Source: Tunturibacter empetritectus (GTDB taxonomy: Bacteria > Acidobacteriota > Terriglobia > Terriglobales > Acidobacteriaceae). Taken from it: DNA of 64,000 bases. Of this stretch, positions 26,662 through 34,881 are shown in pieces; the first letter of the stretch is position 1; each line of letters begins with the position of its first letter. A program made the translations under genes and the position numbers. The notes beneath the pieces were generated by a model, which was given only the letters and a program-made list of their open reading frames with translations, was not told the origin of the DNA and ran no database searches. The stretch spans positions 3,844,001-3,908,000 of the forward strand of contig NZ_CP132932.1 in the NCBI RefSeq assembly GCF_040358985.1, read 5' to 3'.

Positions 26662-29600
26662 TTGTTTGTAGATTTTTTCATTCGCCGTCCAATCTTCGCC
26701 ACGGTCTGTGCGCTCCTCATCGTGCTCGCGGGCGCGGTCTGCATTCCGAGCCTGCCCATCTCGCTCTATCCGGACCTCGCGCCGCCCCAGGTCGTCGTCA
26801 CCAGCAACTACATCGGCGCCAACTCCAAGGACGTCGAGTCCGCCGTCACCATCATCCTCGAGCAGGCCATCAACGGCGTCGAGGGCATGCGTTACATAAG
26901 CTCCACCAGCTCGAACGACGGCACCTCCGCCATCACCGTCACCTTCAACACCGGCTACAACCTTGACATCGCCGCTGTCGACGTGCAGAACCGCGTCGCT
27001 ACCGTGCAGGGGCGTCTCCCCGCCGTCGTCAACAACACCGGCATCAGCATCACCAAGGCAAGCTCGAACTTCATCTTCGCCGCAGGCTTCATCTCGCCCG
27101 ACCACTCGCTCTCCCCGGCCTTCATCTCCAACTACCTCGATGTCTACGTCTCGGATGCGCTTAAGCGCGTCCCCGGCGTCGGTGCCGTCATCATCTTCGG
27201 CGAGCGCAAGTACGCCATGCGCCTCTGGCTTGATCCCAACCGGCTCGCCGCCCGCGGTCTCACCGCACTCGATGTCACCAATGCCCTCGCAGGGCAGAAC
27301 GTGGAAGTCCCCGCCGGACAACTTGGGCAGCCTCCTGCCGATCCCAAGCAGGTCTTCCAGATGGCGGTTCGAGTCATCGGCCGCTTCGACGACCCGAAAC
27401 AGTTTGAAAACATCGTCATCAAAAATAATCCCACCGCCGGCGGCGTTGTTCTGTTCAAAGATATCGGCCGCGCGGAGCTAGGCGCCGAAACCTACAGCAC
27501 AGCCCTCAAATACTCCGGCGGAGATGCCATCGGCGTCGGCGTCCAGCAGCTCTCCAACGCCAACGCCCTCGACGTCGATAAGAAGTGCCGCGCTGTCCTC
27601 GCAGAGCTCCAGAAAAACTTCCCCCCCGGCATGAAGGGCATCATCGCTGTCGACACCACCCTGGTCATCGGCGAATCGGTCAACGAGGTCGTCACCACCA
27701 TCGGCGAAGCGATCGTCATCGTCATCATCGTCATCTTCCTCTTCCTGCAGGACTGGCGTGCCACCATCATCCCCGCCGTCACCATCCCGGTCTCGCTCAT
27801 CGGCACCTTCGCCTTCATCAAGGTCTTCGGCTTCAGCATCAACTCGCTTACCCTTTTCGGCATCACTCTCGCCACAGGCCTGGTCGTCGACGACGCCATC
27901 GTCGTCATCGAAAACGTGCAGCGTCACCTCTCCGGCCACTCCGTCATACCCGAGCGTCACGAGCTCAGCGAACCTGACCCATACGCTCCCGACACTCTCG
28001 GCCAGGAGAAGACCGGATCGGGCATGGCCCAGACCTCCTCCGATCCCCACAAGGCCACCAGCATCGCCATGGCCGAGGTCACCAGCGCCGTCATCGCCAC
28101 CTCGCTCGTCCTTATCTCCGTCTTCATCCCGGTCAGCTTCTTTCCCGGCACAACCGGCATTCTCTATAAACAGTTCTCGCTTACCATCGCTTTCTCCATC
28201 GCGATCTCAGCCTTCAACGCCCTCACCCTCTCGCCGGCCCTCGCCGCCATCCTCCTGCGTCCAGAACAAAAAAAGACCGGCATCATGGGCCTTCTCCTCA
28301 ACCCCATCGAAGCCGTCATCCAGTGGGTCATCCGCACCTACGCGAAGGTCGTCACCTTCGTCGTCCGCATTCGCTACGTCATGCTTCTGTTCTTCGTTGG
28401 CGCCCTCGCGGCCACGGCGTTCATGTACAACTACGTTCCCACTGCCTTCATTCCGCAGGAAGATCAGTCCTACTTCCTCATCATCGTGCAGACGCCCCCG
28501 GGAGCCTCGCTCAGCTATACCGGCGAGTTCGCCGACCGCGTAGCTGATCTCGTACGCAAGAACGACGGCGTCTTCGGCACCTTCTCCGTCATGGGTTTCT
28601 CGCTCGCCGGCGGCAGCTCGCCAAACTCTGGCCTCATCTTCGCACCGCTTAAGCCCATCAACGACCGCACCAAGATGGGACCCAAGTTTACCGCCCACAA
28701 TATCGTCCTCGACGTAGGACCCAAGCTCTTCGGCGTCCCCGGCGGTATCGCCTTCGCCGCAGAGCCTCCCGCCGTCGCAGGTCTCGGCACCGTCGGTGGA
28801 TTCCAGTTCATCCTGCAGGATGGCGGTCGCAACACCTTCGACGACATCTCACGTGTCGCCCACACCCTCGTTGCGCAGGGCAGTGCCCCCGGCTCCGGTC
28901 TCATCGCCATGAACACCCAGTTCACCTCGAACGACCCCCAGCTTCAGGTAGTCATCGACCGCCAGAAGGCCGAGACCATCGGCGTCCCCTTTGCCCAGAT
29001 CACCGCCGCCCTCGGCACCTTCATGGGCTCCAGCTACATCAACGACTTCAACTTCAATAACCGCTCCTACCGCGTCTACGTTCAGGCCGACGAGCAGTTC
29101 CGCCGCAACGCGCAGGACCTGCGCCAGTACTACGTTCGCTCCAATACCAACCAGATGATCCCGCTCGACAACCTGGCCACCGTCACCCAGATCTCGGGCC
29201 CACAGGTCATCAACCACTACAACCTCTTCCGCTCCGCAGAGATCGACGGCTCGCCCGCCCCCGGAACCAGCTCCGGTCAAGGCAACGACGCCATGGTCAA
29301 GCTCTTCCAGAAGAACAAACTTCAGGGCATGACCTACTCCTGGACCGGCCTCGCCCTCGAAGAAGTCGAGTCCGCCGGCAAGGCCATCATCATCTTTGGC
29401 CTTGGCCTGCTGGTCGTCTACCTCACCCTCTCGGCCCAGTACGAGTCCTTCGCCCTGCCGTTCATCATCCTTCTCGCCGTCCCCATGGCCATCCTCGGCG
29501 CGCTCTCGCTCGTCTCTCTCCGCGGCCTGGTCGACGACGTCTACGTCCAGATCGGTCTCGTCATGCTCATCGGGCTCTCAGCCAAAAACTCGATTCTCAT

Positions 29601-29928
29601 CGTAGAGTTCGCCGAGCAACTCCTGGCGCAGGGCCGCTCGATCGTCGACGCCGCCATCGAGGCCGCAGAGCTTCGCCTCCGCCCCATCCTGATGACCTCC
29701 ATCGCCTTCATCCTCGGCGTCCTTCCGCTCTACTTCGCCTCCGGCGCCGGAGCCTACGGCCGTCACTCGGTCGGAACTGCCATCGTCGGCGGCATGATCC
29801 TCTCCACCATCCTCAACCTCTTCTTTATCCCGGTCCTCTATGTCATCCTGAAGACTTTCCTCGGCAAGTTCTCAGGCAAGAAAACCGCAGCCCCAGGCAG
29901 GGAACTGCCAGCACAACCCAGCCACTGA
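26662..29928 (+). CDS. RND multidrug efflux pump (AcrB/HAE1 type)
   Basis: 1088 residues from TTG 26662; the N-terminus FVDFFIRRPIFATVCALLIV is standard for HAE1 pumps. Helix 4 carries the proton-relay pair in GLVVDDAIVVIENV and helix 10 the matching Lys in IGLSAKNSILIVEFA. Two large periplasmic loops are present. It is longer than E. coli AcrB (1049), partly because of an extra hydrophilic stretch of about 30 residues after ENVQRHLSGH (residues about 425-460) on the cytoplasmic side between helices 4 and 5. It should form a homotrimer with the adaptor just upstream. Drug range cannot be predicted. Confidence 0.94.
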   Translation: MFVDFFIRRPIFATVCALLIVLAGAVCIPSLPISLYPDLAPPQVVVTSNYIGANSKDVESAVTIILEQAINGVEGMRYISSTSSNDGTSAITVTFNTGYNLDIAAVDVQNRVATVQGRLPAVVNNTGISITKASSNFIFAAGFISPDHSLSPAFISNYLDVYVSDALKRVPGVGAVIIFGERKYAMRLWLDPNRLAARGLTALDVTNALAGQNVEVPAGQLGQPPADPKQVFQMAVRVIGRFDDPKQFENIVIKNNPTAGGVVLFKDIGRAELGAETYSTALKYSGGDAIGVGVQQLSNANALDVDKKCRAVLAELQKNFPPGMKGIIAVDTTLVIGESVNEVVTTIGEAIVIVIIVIFLFLQDWRATIIPAVTIPVSLIGTFAFIKVFGFSINSLTLFGITLATGLVVDDAIVVIENVQRHLSGHSVIPERHELSEPDPYAPDTLGQEKTGSGMAQTSSDPHKATSIAMAEVTSAVIATSLVLISVFIPVSFFPGTTGILYKQFSLTIAFSIAISAFNALTLSPALAAILLRPEQKKTGIMGLLLNPIEAVIQWVIRTYAKVVTFVVRIRYVMLLFFVGALAATAFMYNYVPTAFIPQEDQSYFLIIVQTPPGASLSYTGEFADRVADLVRKNDGVFGTFSVMGFSLAGGSSPNSGLIFAPLKPINDRTKMGPKFTAHNIVLDVGPKLFGVPGGIAFAAEPPAVAGLGTVGGFQFILQDGGRNTFDDISRVAHTLVAQGSAPGSGLIAMNTQFTSNDPQLQVVIDRQKAETIGVPFAQITAALGTFMGSSYINDFNFNNRSYRVYVQADEQFRRNAQDLRQYYVRSNTNQMIPLDNLATVTQISGPQVINHYNLFRSAEIDGSPAPGTSSGQGNDAMVKLFQKNKLQGMTYSWTGLALEEVESAGKAIIIFGLGLLVVYLTLSAQYESFALPFIILLAVPMAILGALSLVSLRGLVDDVYVQIGLVMLIGLSAKNSILIVEFAEQLLAQGRSIVDAAIEAAELRLRPILMTSIAFILGVLPLYFASGAGAYGRHSVGTAIVGGMILSTILNLFFIPVLYVILKTFLGKFSGKKTAAPGRELPAQPSH

Positions 29929-29944
29929 GATCACCGTGAATCTT

Positions 29945-30052
29945 CCCGTTGGTCGCACAGCCCTTGAGAGCGACCAGCGGGAGCACCAAGCAAAGCGGTA
30001 TACGCGTCACGATGTGACCGCTGCCCGCGCAGGGCGCCCGTCCGGCAGGACA
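29945..30052. repeat. REPIN-like palindromic repeat, copy 1
   Basis: A hairpin CCCGTTGGTCGC / GCGACCAGCGGG is followed by the tail unit (GTATACGCGTCACGATGTGACC, then GCGCCCGTCCGGCAGGAC). It lies 16 bp after the AcrB-type stop and 16 bp before the FahA start. Other copies are at 32617, 33758, 48238, 53686 and 54829. Confidence 0.85.
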
Positions 30053-30068
30053 CAAGCTATCATGCTGC

Positions 30069-31376
30069 ATGGCAAAACAAAGCATCGCAGCTCACAAAAG
30101 CTGGCTCCCCGACGCCAACCACCCCACCACCGACTTCCCCCTCACCCATCTCCCCTACGGCGCCTTTTCGATAGAAGACCAGCAACATCTCTGCGTCGCC
30201 ATAGGCACTCACCTCATCGACCTCCACGCTAGCTCCACCTCCGGCCTCCTCCCCCCCACCCTCACCGAAGCCTGCCAGTCCCCCACCCTCAACCTCCTCA
30301 TGTCCCAGGGCCCTCGATCCTGGGCTCTCCTCCGCAAAACCCTCACCACCCTCCTCCATGCCAGCGCAAAGCCCGAGCACAAAGAAAAAGCCGAAGCCGC
30401 GCTCCACTCCATCGCCGGATCGACCTTCCAAAAACCCGTCCACATCCCCAACTACACCGACTTCTACGCCTCCATCCACCACGCCACCCGCGTCGGCCAG
30501 CTCTTCCGTCCCGACCAGCCCCTCCTCCCCAACTACAAGTACATCCCCATCGGCTACCACGGCCGAGCCTCCTCCATCCTGGTCAGCGGCGAACCCATCG
30601 TCCGGCCCATCGGCCAAACCCGCCCGTCCGCCGAAGATCTCCAACCTAACTTTCTTCCCACCAACAAACTAGACTACGAACTCGAACTAGCGCTTTACAT
30701 CGGCCAGCCCAGCGCGCAAGGCGTCCCCGTCCCCATCTCCAGCGCCGCCGACCACCTCTTCGGCATCAGCCTCCTCAACGACTGGTCCGCCCGCGACATC
30801 CAGTCCTGGGAGTACCAGCCCCTCGGCCCATTCCTCGCAAAAAACTTCGCCACCACCATCTCCTCCTGGGTCACCCCCATAGCCGCTCTCGAGACCTTCC
30901 GGGTTCCCGCTGTCCCTCGCCCTGCCACCCACCCGAAGCCTCTCCCTTACCTCCACGCCGTCGCCGACCAAAAATACGGGAATCTGAATGTATTACTTGA
31001 AGTATCTATCCTGACTAAAAGAATGAAAGCCAATAAGCTCCAACCATTCCTACTCAGCGAATCCAACCCACGAGATCTCTACTGGACCCCAGCGCAGCTC
31101 ATCGCCCACCACACCAGCAACGGCTGCAACCTACAGGTAGGCGACATCCTCGCCACCGGCACCATCTCCGGCCCAGCCGAAGACTCCGCCGGCTGCCTCC
31201 TAGAGCTCGCCCGCAACGGAGCCCAACCCTTCCTCCTCCCCACCGGCGAGACCCGCACCTTCCTCGAGGACGGCGACGAGATCATCCTCCGAGGCTCCTG
31301 CAAATCCCCCGGTCATCCCCGCATCGGCCTAGGCGAGTGCCGCGCCACCATCCACCCCGCCCACACCGGAGCCTGA
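30069..31376 (+). CDS. fahA: Fumarylacetoacetase
   Basis: 435 residues, full length for FahA. It cleaves 4-fumarylacetoacetate to fumarate and acetoacetate, the last step of tyrosine breakdown. The N-terminal SH3-like domain (LPYGAFSIEDQQHLCVAIG) is followed by the catalytic FAH domain with DFYASIHHATRVGQLFRP, PIGYHGRASSILVSG, the metal-site acid in LDYELELALYIG and NDWSARDIQSWEYQPLGPF. The gene for the upstream enzyme HPD follows 84 bp downstream on the same strand, while homogentisate dioxygenase and maleylacetoacetate isomerase are absent here. A REPIN-like repeat precedes it. Confidence 0.95.
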   Translation: MAKQSIAAHKSWLPDANHPTTDFPLTHLPYGAFSIEDQQHLCVAIGTHLIDLHASSTSGLLPPTLTEACQSPTLNLLMSQGPRSWALLRKTLTTLLHASAKPEHKEKAEAALHSIAGSTFQKPVHIPNYTDFYASIHHATRVGQLFRPDQPLLPNYKYIPIGYHGRASSILVSGEPIVRPIGQTRPSAEDLQPNFLPTNKLDYELELALYIGQPSAQGVPVPISSAADHLFGISLLNDWSARDIQSWEYQPLGPFLAKNFATTISSWVTPIAALETFRVPAVPRPATHPKPLPYLHAVADQKYGNLNVLLEVSILTKRMKANKLQPFLLSESNPRDLYWTPAQLIAHHTSNGCNLQVGDILATGTISGPAEDSAGCLLELARNGAQPFLLPTGETRTFLEDGDEIILRGSCKSPGHPRIGLGECRATIHPAHTGA

Positions 31377-31460
31377 CCCGCCCTAGCCAACCCCCTCCCG
31401 CTTGAACTATCCTCATCCTGCACCGCGGGCCACCACGCTCGCCTAACCGGAGACCCACTC

Positions 31461-32609
31461 ATGGCAACACACGCCCCAACCAAGCCCCAGACAACCTCCC
31501 AGACAACAACCGAATCTACCCCCGACTTCCTCCCCCTCAAGGGCACCGACCACGTCGAATTCTACGTCGGCAACGCCCGCCAGGCCGCCTACTTCTACCG
31601 CGCAGCCTTCGGCATGTCCCTCGTCGCCTACGCAGGCCCCGAGACCGGCCAACGCGACCGCGCCAGCTACGTCCTCCAGCAGGGCAAAGTCCGCTTCGTC
31701 CTCACCACCGCCCTCCGCACCGACTCCGACATCGCCCGCCACGTCGACAAGCACGGCGACGGAGTCCACGCCATCGCCCTCTGGGTCGACGACGCCCGCC
31801 AGTCCTGGCTCGAGACCACCAGCCGCGGAGCCCGCAGCATCCAGGAACCCACCGAGTTCAAAGACGACCATGGCCGCGTCGTCACTGCCAGCATCGCTGC
31901 CTATGGCGACACCGTCCACACCTTCGTCGAGCGCACTCACTACACCGGAGCCTTCTTCCCCGGCTATCAAGCCGTCCCTCACGACCCCATCGCCCGCCCC
32001 GTAGGCCTCCTCCACATCGACCACATCGTCGGCAACGTCGGCTGGAACTCCATGAACCAGTGGGTCGACTTCTATCGCGACGTCATGGGCTTCGGCCTCT
32101 ACCAGCACTTCGACGACAACGACATCTCCACCGAGTACTCCGCCCTCATGTCCAAGGTCATGGCCAACGGCAACGGCTACGTCAAGTTCCCCATCAACGA
32201 GCCAGCCGAAGGCCGCCGCAAGTCCCAGATCGAGGAATACCTCGACTTCTACCAGGGTCCTGGCGTCCAGCACATGGCCCTCGCGACCAATGACATCCTC
32301 AGCACCGTAGCCGCCATGAAGCAGCAGGGTGTCGACTTTCTCACCGTCCCCCACTCCTACTACACCGAGCTGCAAACCCGCATCGGCAAGATCGACGAGC
32401 CCATCGAAGATCTCGAAAAACTAGGCATCCTCGTCGATCGCGACAACGAGGGCTACATGCTCCAGATCTTCACCAAGCCCGTCGAAGACCGCCCCACCGT
32501 CTTCTACGAGATCATCCAGCGCAAGGGCAGCCGAAGCTTCGGTAAAGGCAACTTCAAAGCTCTCTTTGAAGCTATCGAGAGAGAACAGGAACTGCGCGGC
32601 AACCTCTAA
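31461..32609 (+). CDS. hppD: 4-Hydroxyphenylpyruvate dioxygenase
   Basis: 382 residues. HPD converts 4-hydroxyphenylpyruvate to homogentisate using non-haem Fe(II). Two vicinal-oxygen-chelate halves are visible. The iron ligands of the C-terminal half are His in LLHIDHIVGNV (near 175), His in VQHMALATNDI (near 272) and Glu in TVFYEIIQRKG (near 353). The end RSFGKGNFKALFEAIEREQ is the usual C-terminal helix over the active site. It follows fahA; the stop codon is 8 bp before a REPIN-like repeat. Confidence 0.96.
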   Translation: MATHAPTKPQTTSQTTTESTPDFLPLKGTDHVEFYVGNARQAAYFYRAAFGMSLVAYAGPETGQRDRASYVLQQGKVRFVLTTALRTDSDIARHVDKHGDGVHAIALWVDDARQSWLETTSRGARSIQEPTEFKDDHGRVVTASIAAYGDTVHTFVERTHYTGAFFPGYQAVPHDPIARPVGLLHIDHIVGNVGWNSMNQWVDFYRDVMGFGLYQHFDDNDISTEYSALMSKVMANGNGYVKFPINEPAEGRRKSQIEEYLDFYQGPGVQHMALATNDILSTVAAMKQQGVDFLTVPHSYYTELQTRIGKIDEPIEDLEKLGILVDRDNEGYMLQIFTKPVEDRPTVFYEIIQRKGSRSFGKGNFKALFEAIEREQELRGNL

Positions 32610-32616
32610 ATACTCT

Positions 32617-32811
32617 GTCCTGCCGGACGGGCTCCCTACGCAGGAGGCGGTCACTTCGTGACACGTATACCTTTCCTTGCCAAATCCAGCAATACAAGTC
32701 CTCCCGTTGGTCGGAATCAACATCTCCTCCGACCAACGGGAGGGCCAACCGAAGGGGTATACCCACCACGAAGTGGTCGCCCCACGCGTAGTGGGCCCGT
32801 CCGGGAGGACA
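32617..32811. repeat. REPIN-like palindromic repeat, copy 2 (complete, best-formed)
   Basis: The fullest copy. It starts GTCCTGCCGGACGGGC and ends in the inverse GCCCGTCCGGGAGGAC, each followed inward by a GGTCACTTCGTGAC-type box and GTATACC. The centre is a perfect 15-bp stem, CCTCCCGTTGGTCGG (32700-32714) with CCGACCAACGGGAGG (32729-32743). The whole element is a nested inverted repeat of about 195 bp filling the gap between hppD and the arginine dihydrolase-like gene. Confidence 0.9.
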
Positions 32812-32893
32812 AATCTCTTTATGTATAAATATCCGTTACAAATGCATAATCATTAGCATTGACGCGCCTTTCGCGCTCATCCATGCTTACAAC

Positions 32894-33802
32894 ATGAGCA
32901 CGCAGCCAATCGAAATCACCACCCCATCCATCCTGGCCACGATCCCTTCCACCGCCGCGACCTTTCTGATGTGCCCCCCCAAGCTCTACGACGTCAACTA
33001 CGTCATCAACCCCTGGATGGCTGGCAACGTCCACGCCTCCTCGCGCACCCGCGCAGCCGAGCAGTGGCAGCGCCTCTATGAAGCCGTCAGCACCATCGCC
33101 AACGTCCAACTCGTCGAACCCCAGCCCGGCTCACCCGACATGGTCTTCACCGCCAACGCCGGCCTCGAGCGCAACGGTACCGTAGCCATCAGCAGCTTCT
33201 TCCATCCCGAGCGCCAGGGCGAAGAGCCGCACTTCCGTCGCTGGTTCGAGCAGGCCGGTTACAAGGTCATCGGCACCCCACGCGCCACGCCCTTCGAAGG
33301 CGAAGGTGACGCCCTCTTCTCCACAGACGGCACCCGTCTCTTCGTAGGCTACGGCCCCCGCACCGTCCCCTCCAGCCATCAAGCGCTCCGCAAGATCTGG
33401 GACATCGAGGTCACCTCTCTCCACCTCACCGACCCACGCTTCTACCACCTCGACACCTGCTTCGCGCCTCTCGAAGGTGGCTACGTCATGTACTTTCCGG
33501 AGGCCTTCGATCGAGCCTCCCTTGACAAGATCGAAGCCTTCTACCCACTCGAAAAAAGAATCATCGTCGCCGAGTCGGATGCCGTCTGCTTCGCCTGCAA
33601 CGCCATCAACGTCGATCGCACCATCATCCTGAACAACATCAGCAGCGATCTCCGCCGCCAACTCGAATCTCGCGGCTTCGACGTCATAGAAGTCACGCTC
33701 ACCGAGTTCCTCAAAGCCGGCGGCGCCGCCAAATGCCTCGTCATGAAGTTGAGTCAGGTCCTGCCGGACGGGCGCCCTGCGCGGACGGCGGTCACTTCGT
33801 GA
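32894..33802 (+). CDS. Arginine dihydrolase/dimethylargininase-like enzyme
   Basis: 302 residues of the guanidine-modifying (amidinotransferase) fold. LCMxPP-like FLMCPPKLYDVNYVINPWM, PDMVFTANAG, FEGEGDALF, RFYHLDTCFAPL (catalytic His) and GGAAKCLVMKL (catalytic Cys near the end) closely resemble the catalytic domain of cyanobacterial ArgZ/AgrE, which turns arginine into ornithine, CO2 and ammonia; the C-terminal cyclodeaminase-like half of AgrE is absent. Dimethylarginine hydrolysis is the alternative. The last 14 residues (VLPDGRPARTAVTS) are encoded by a REPIN-like repeat that runs over the stop, so the native terminus was probably altered by its insertion. Confidence 0.85.
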   Translation: MSTQPIEITTPSILATIPSTAATFLMCPPKLYDVNYVINPWMAGNVHASSRTRAAEQWQRLYEAVSTIANVQLVEPQPGSPDMVFTANAGLERNGTVAISSFFHPERQGEEPHFRRWFEQAGYKVIGTPRATPFEGEGDALFSTDGTRLFVGYGPRTVPSSHQALRKIWDIEVTSLHLTDPRFYHLDTCFAPLEGGYVMYFPEAFDRASLDKIEAFYPLEKRIIVAESDAVCFACNAINVDRTIILNNISSDLRRQLESRGFDVIEVTLTEFLKAGGAAKCLVMKLSQVLPDGRPARTAVTS

Positions 33803-33920
33803 CGCGTATACCGGTCTCGTCGGGATCAACTTTCTAGGTCCTCCCGCTGGTCGGCACGAGCTTCAGCTTGCAACCAGCGGGAGCACCCCGCGAAGCGATT
33901 ACACGCCACGAAGTGGTTCA
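33758..33920. repeat. REPIN-like palindromic repeat, copy 3, overlapping two gene ends
   Basis: The left end GTCCTGCCGGACGGGCGCC is in frame with, and forms the last codons and stop of, the arginine dihydrolase-like gene. The centre has a stem CTCCCGCTGGT / ACCAGCGGGAG. The right end, with a CCACGAAGTGG box, supplies the last codons and TAA of the convergent hydratase gene. Both flanking coding sequences therefore end inside the element. Confidence 0.88.
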
Positions 33921-34681
33921 AACCGCAGATGAACCTCGCCCGCGGATGAAAACTTCACATCCGCAACAGAACCCGGATCGCCCGAAGTCACCCCAGTCCA
34001 ACTTCCCGTCGTCACCCACTGTCCGGCCTTCAACCCACCAGTCCTCGCAGCGCCCTCGTTCGCCAACCAAGGCAGCAGACGCATCAAGTCCCCCGAAGTA
34101 TTCGACCCCGTCCGCTCCACCCTCACCGCTCCATCTACTGCGATCACCACATGCTCGGCCTTGAAGTCGATCTTCTCCCAGTCAGCCACCGCTACCCCAT
34201 ACACAAACCCGCCATGCATCTGCAGATCGCCCAGCATGGACATCCGCGCCGCCTTCAACGGATCGCGCAGTCCACTCTCAATTACCTCGATCGCCGGATG
34301 GCAACTCGCAATCGCAGCCACCACCTCCTCGCGGGAGTACGGCGTTGCCCTCTGCGGCAGATCCTCGCCAATCAAAAAAGCAATCTCCGACTCCAGTCCG
34401 CGATACCTCCGCACCTCGCCGACTAGCGCGCCATCCCGCGCCATCCACGCCAGCGGCATCGGCGCAAACAACGGTTCGGCCTCCGCACTCGGAGCCCCGA
34501 TCTTCCACCCACCAATCTCCCCGTAGGCCTCTGCGATACGATCCTGCAGCGCATAAGCCTCAATCATATCCTTCGGCTGCAAAGCCTCCGGCAGATCCTC
34601 GATCGGCACGCCCGTTCTGCGCGCATCCAGCAGCAGATCCGCAGCCTCAATCAGTTGGCTTTCTCTCTCCCCAGTCATCAT
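33899..34681 (-). CDS. 2-keto-4-pentenoate hydratase / FAH-superfamily protein (MhpD-like)
   Basis: 260 residues. LIEAADLLLDARRTG, MIEAYALQDRIAEAYGEIGGWKIG and FLIGEDLP match the MhpD/hydratase family, which adds water to 2-hydroxypenta-2,4-dienoates or acts as a related decarboxylase, using a metal held by acidic residues (Glu in LESEIAFLIG, Glu in IEVIESG). KAGQWVTTGSWTGV is the typical C-terminal strand. Near fahA and hppD it may serve aromatic catabolism, though it is on the opposite strand. The last residues (PLRGV) and the TAA fall within the repeat shared with the convergent gene. Confidence 0.83.
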   Translation of the reverse strand: MMTGERESQLIEAADLLLDARRTGVPIEDLPEALQPKDMIEAYALQDRIAEAYGEIGGWKIGAPSAEAEPLFAPMPLAWMARDGALVGEVRRYRGLESEIAFLIGEDLPQRATPYSREEVVAAIASCHPAIEVIESGLRDPLKAARMSMLGDLQMHGGFVYGVAVADWEKIDFKAEHVVIAVDGAVRVERTGSNTSGDLMRLLPWLANEGAARTGGLKAGQWVTTGSWTGVTSGDPGSVADVKFSSAGEVHLRFEPLRGV

Positions 34682-34767
34682 GTCGTCCAGTGTCTCTCAA
34701 CCAGCCCGCTTCTGTCTCGCCGCACCCGAGTTGACGCATCTACGCAGATGCCAAAGCATTTTGCATT

Positions 34768-34804
34768 TGTCTTTCTTGTTGTCATCCCCGAAGGAGATCT
34801 GCGG
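34768..34804. repeat. Short dispersed repeat (TTGTTGTCATCCCCG type)
   Basis: TTCTTGTTGTCATCCCCG followed by AAGGAGATCTGCGGTTGTC recurs, with few changes, at about 38920-38957. Both lie in intergenic gaps. The 200-bp gap 34682-34881 contains nothing else identifiable apart from a short A-loop hairpin near 34853-34869. Confidence 0.6.
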
Positions 34805-34881
34805 TTGTCTTGGTTTCTGCTGTTGCCATTGCCTTCTATTCCGCAAAAAAAGCGGATTGTTCGAGATCTCCACCCAAACGC

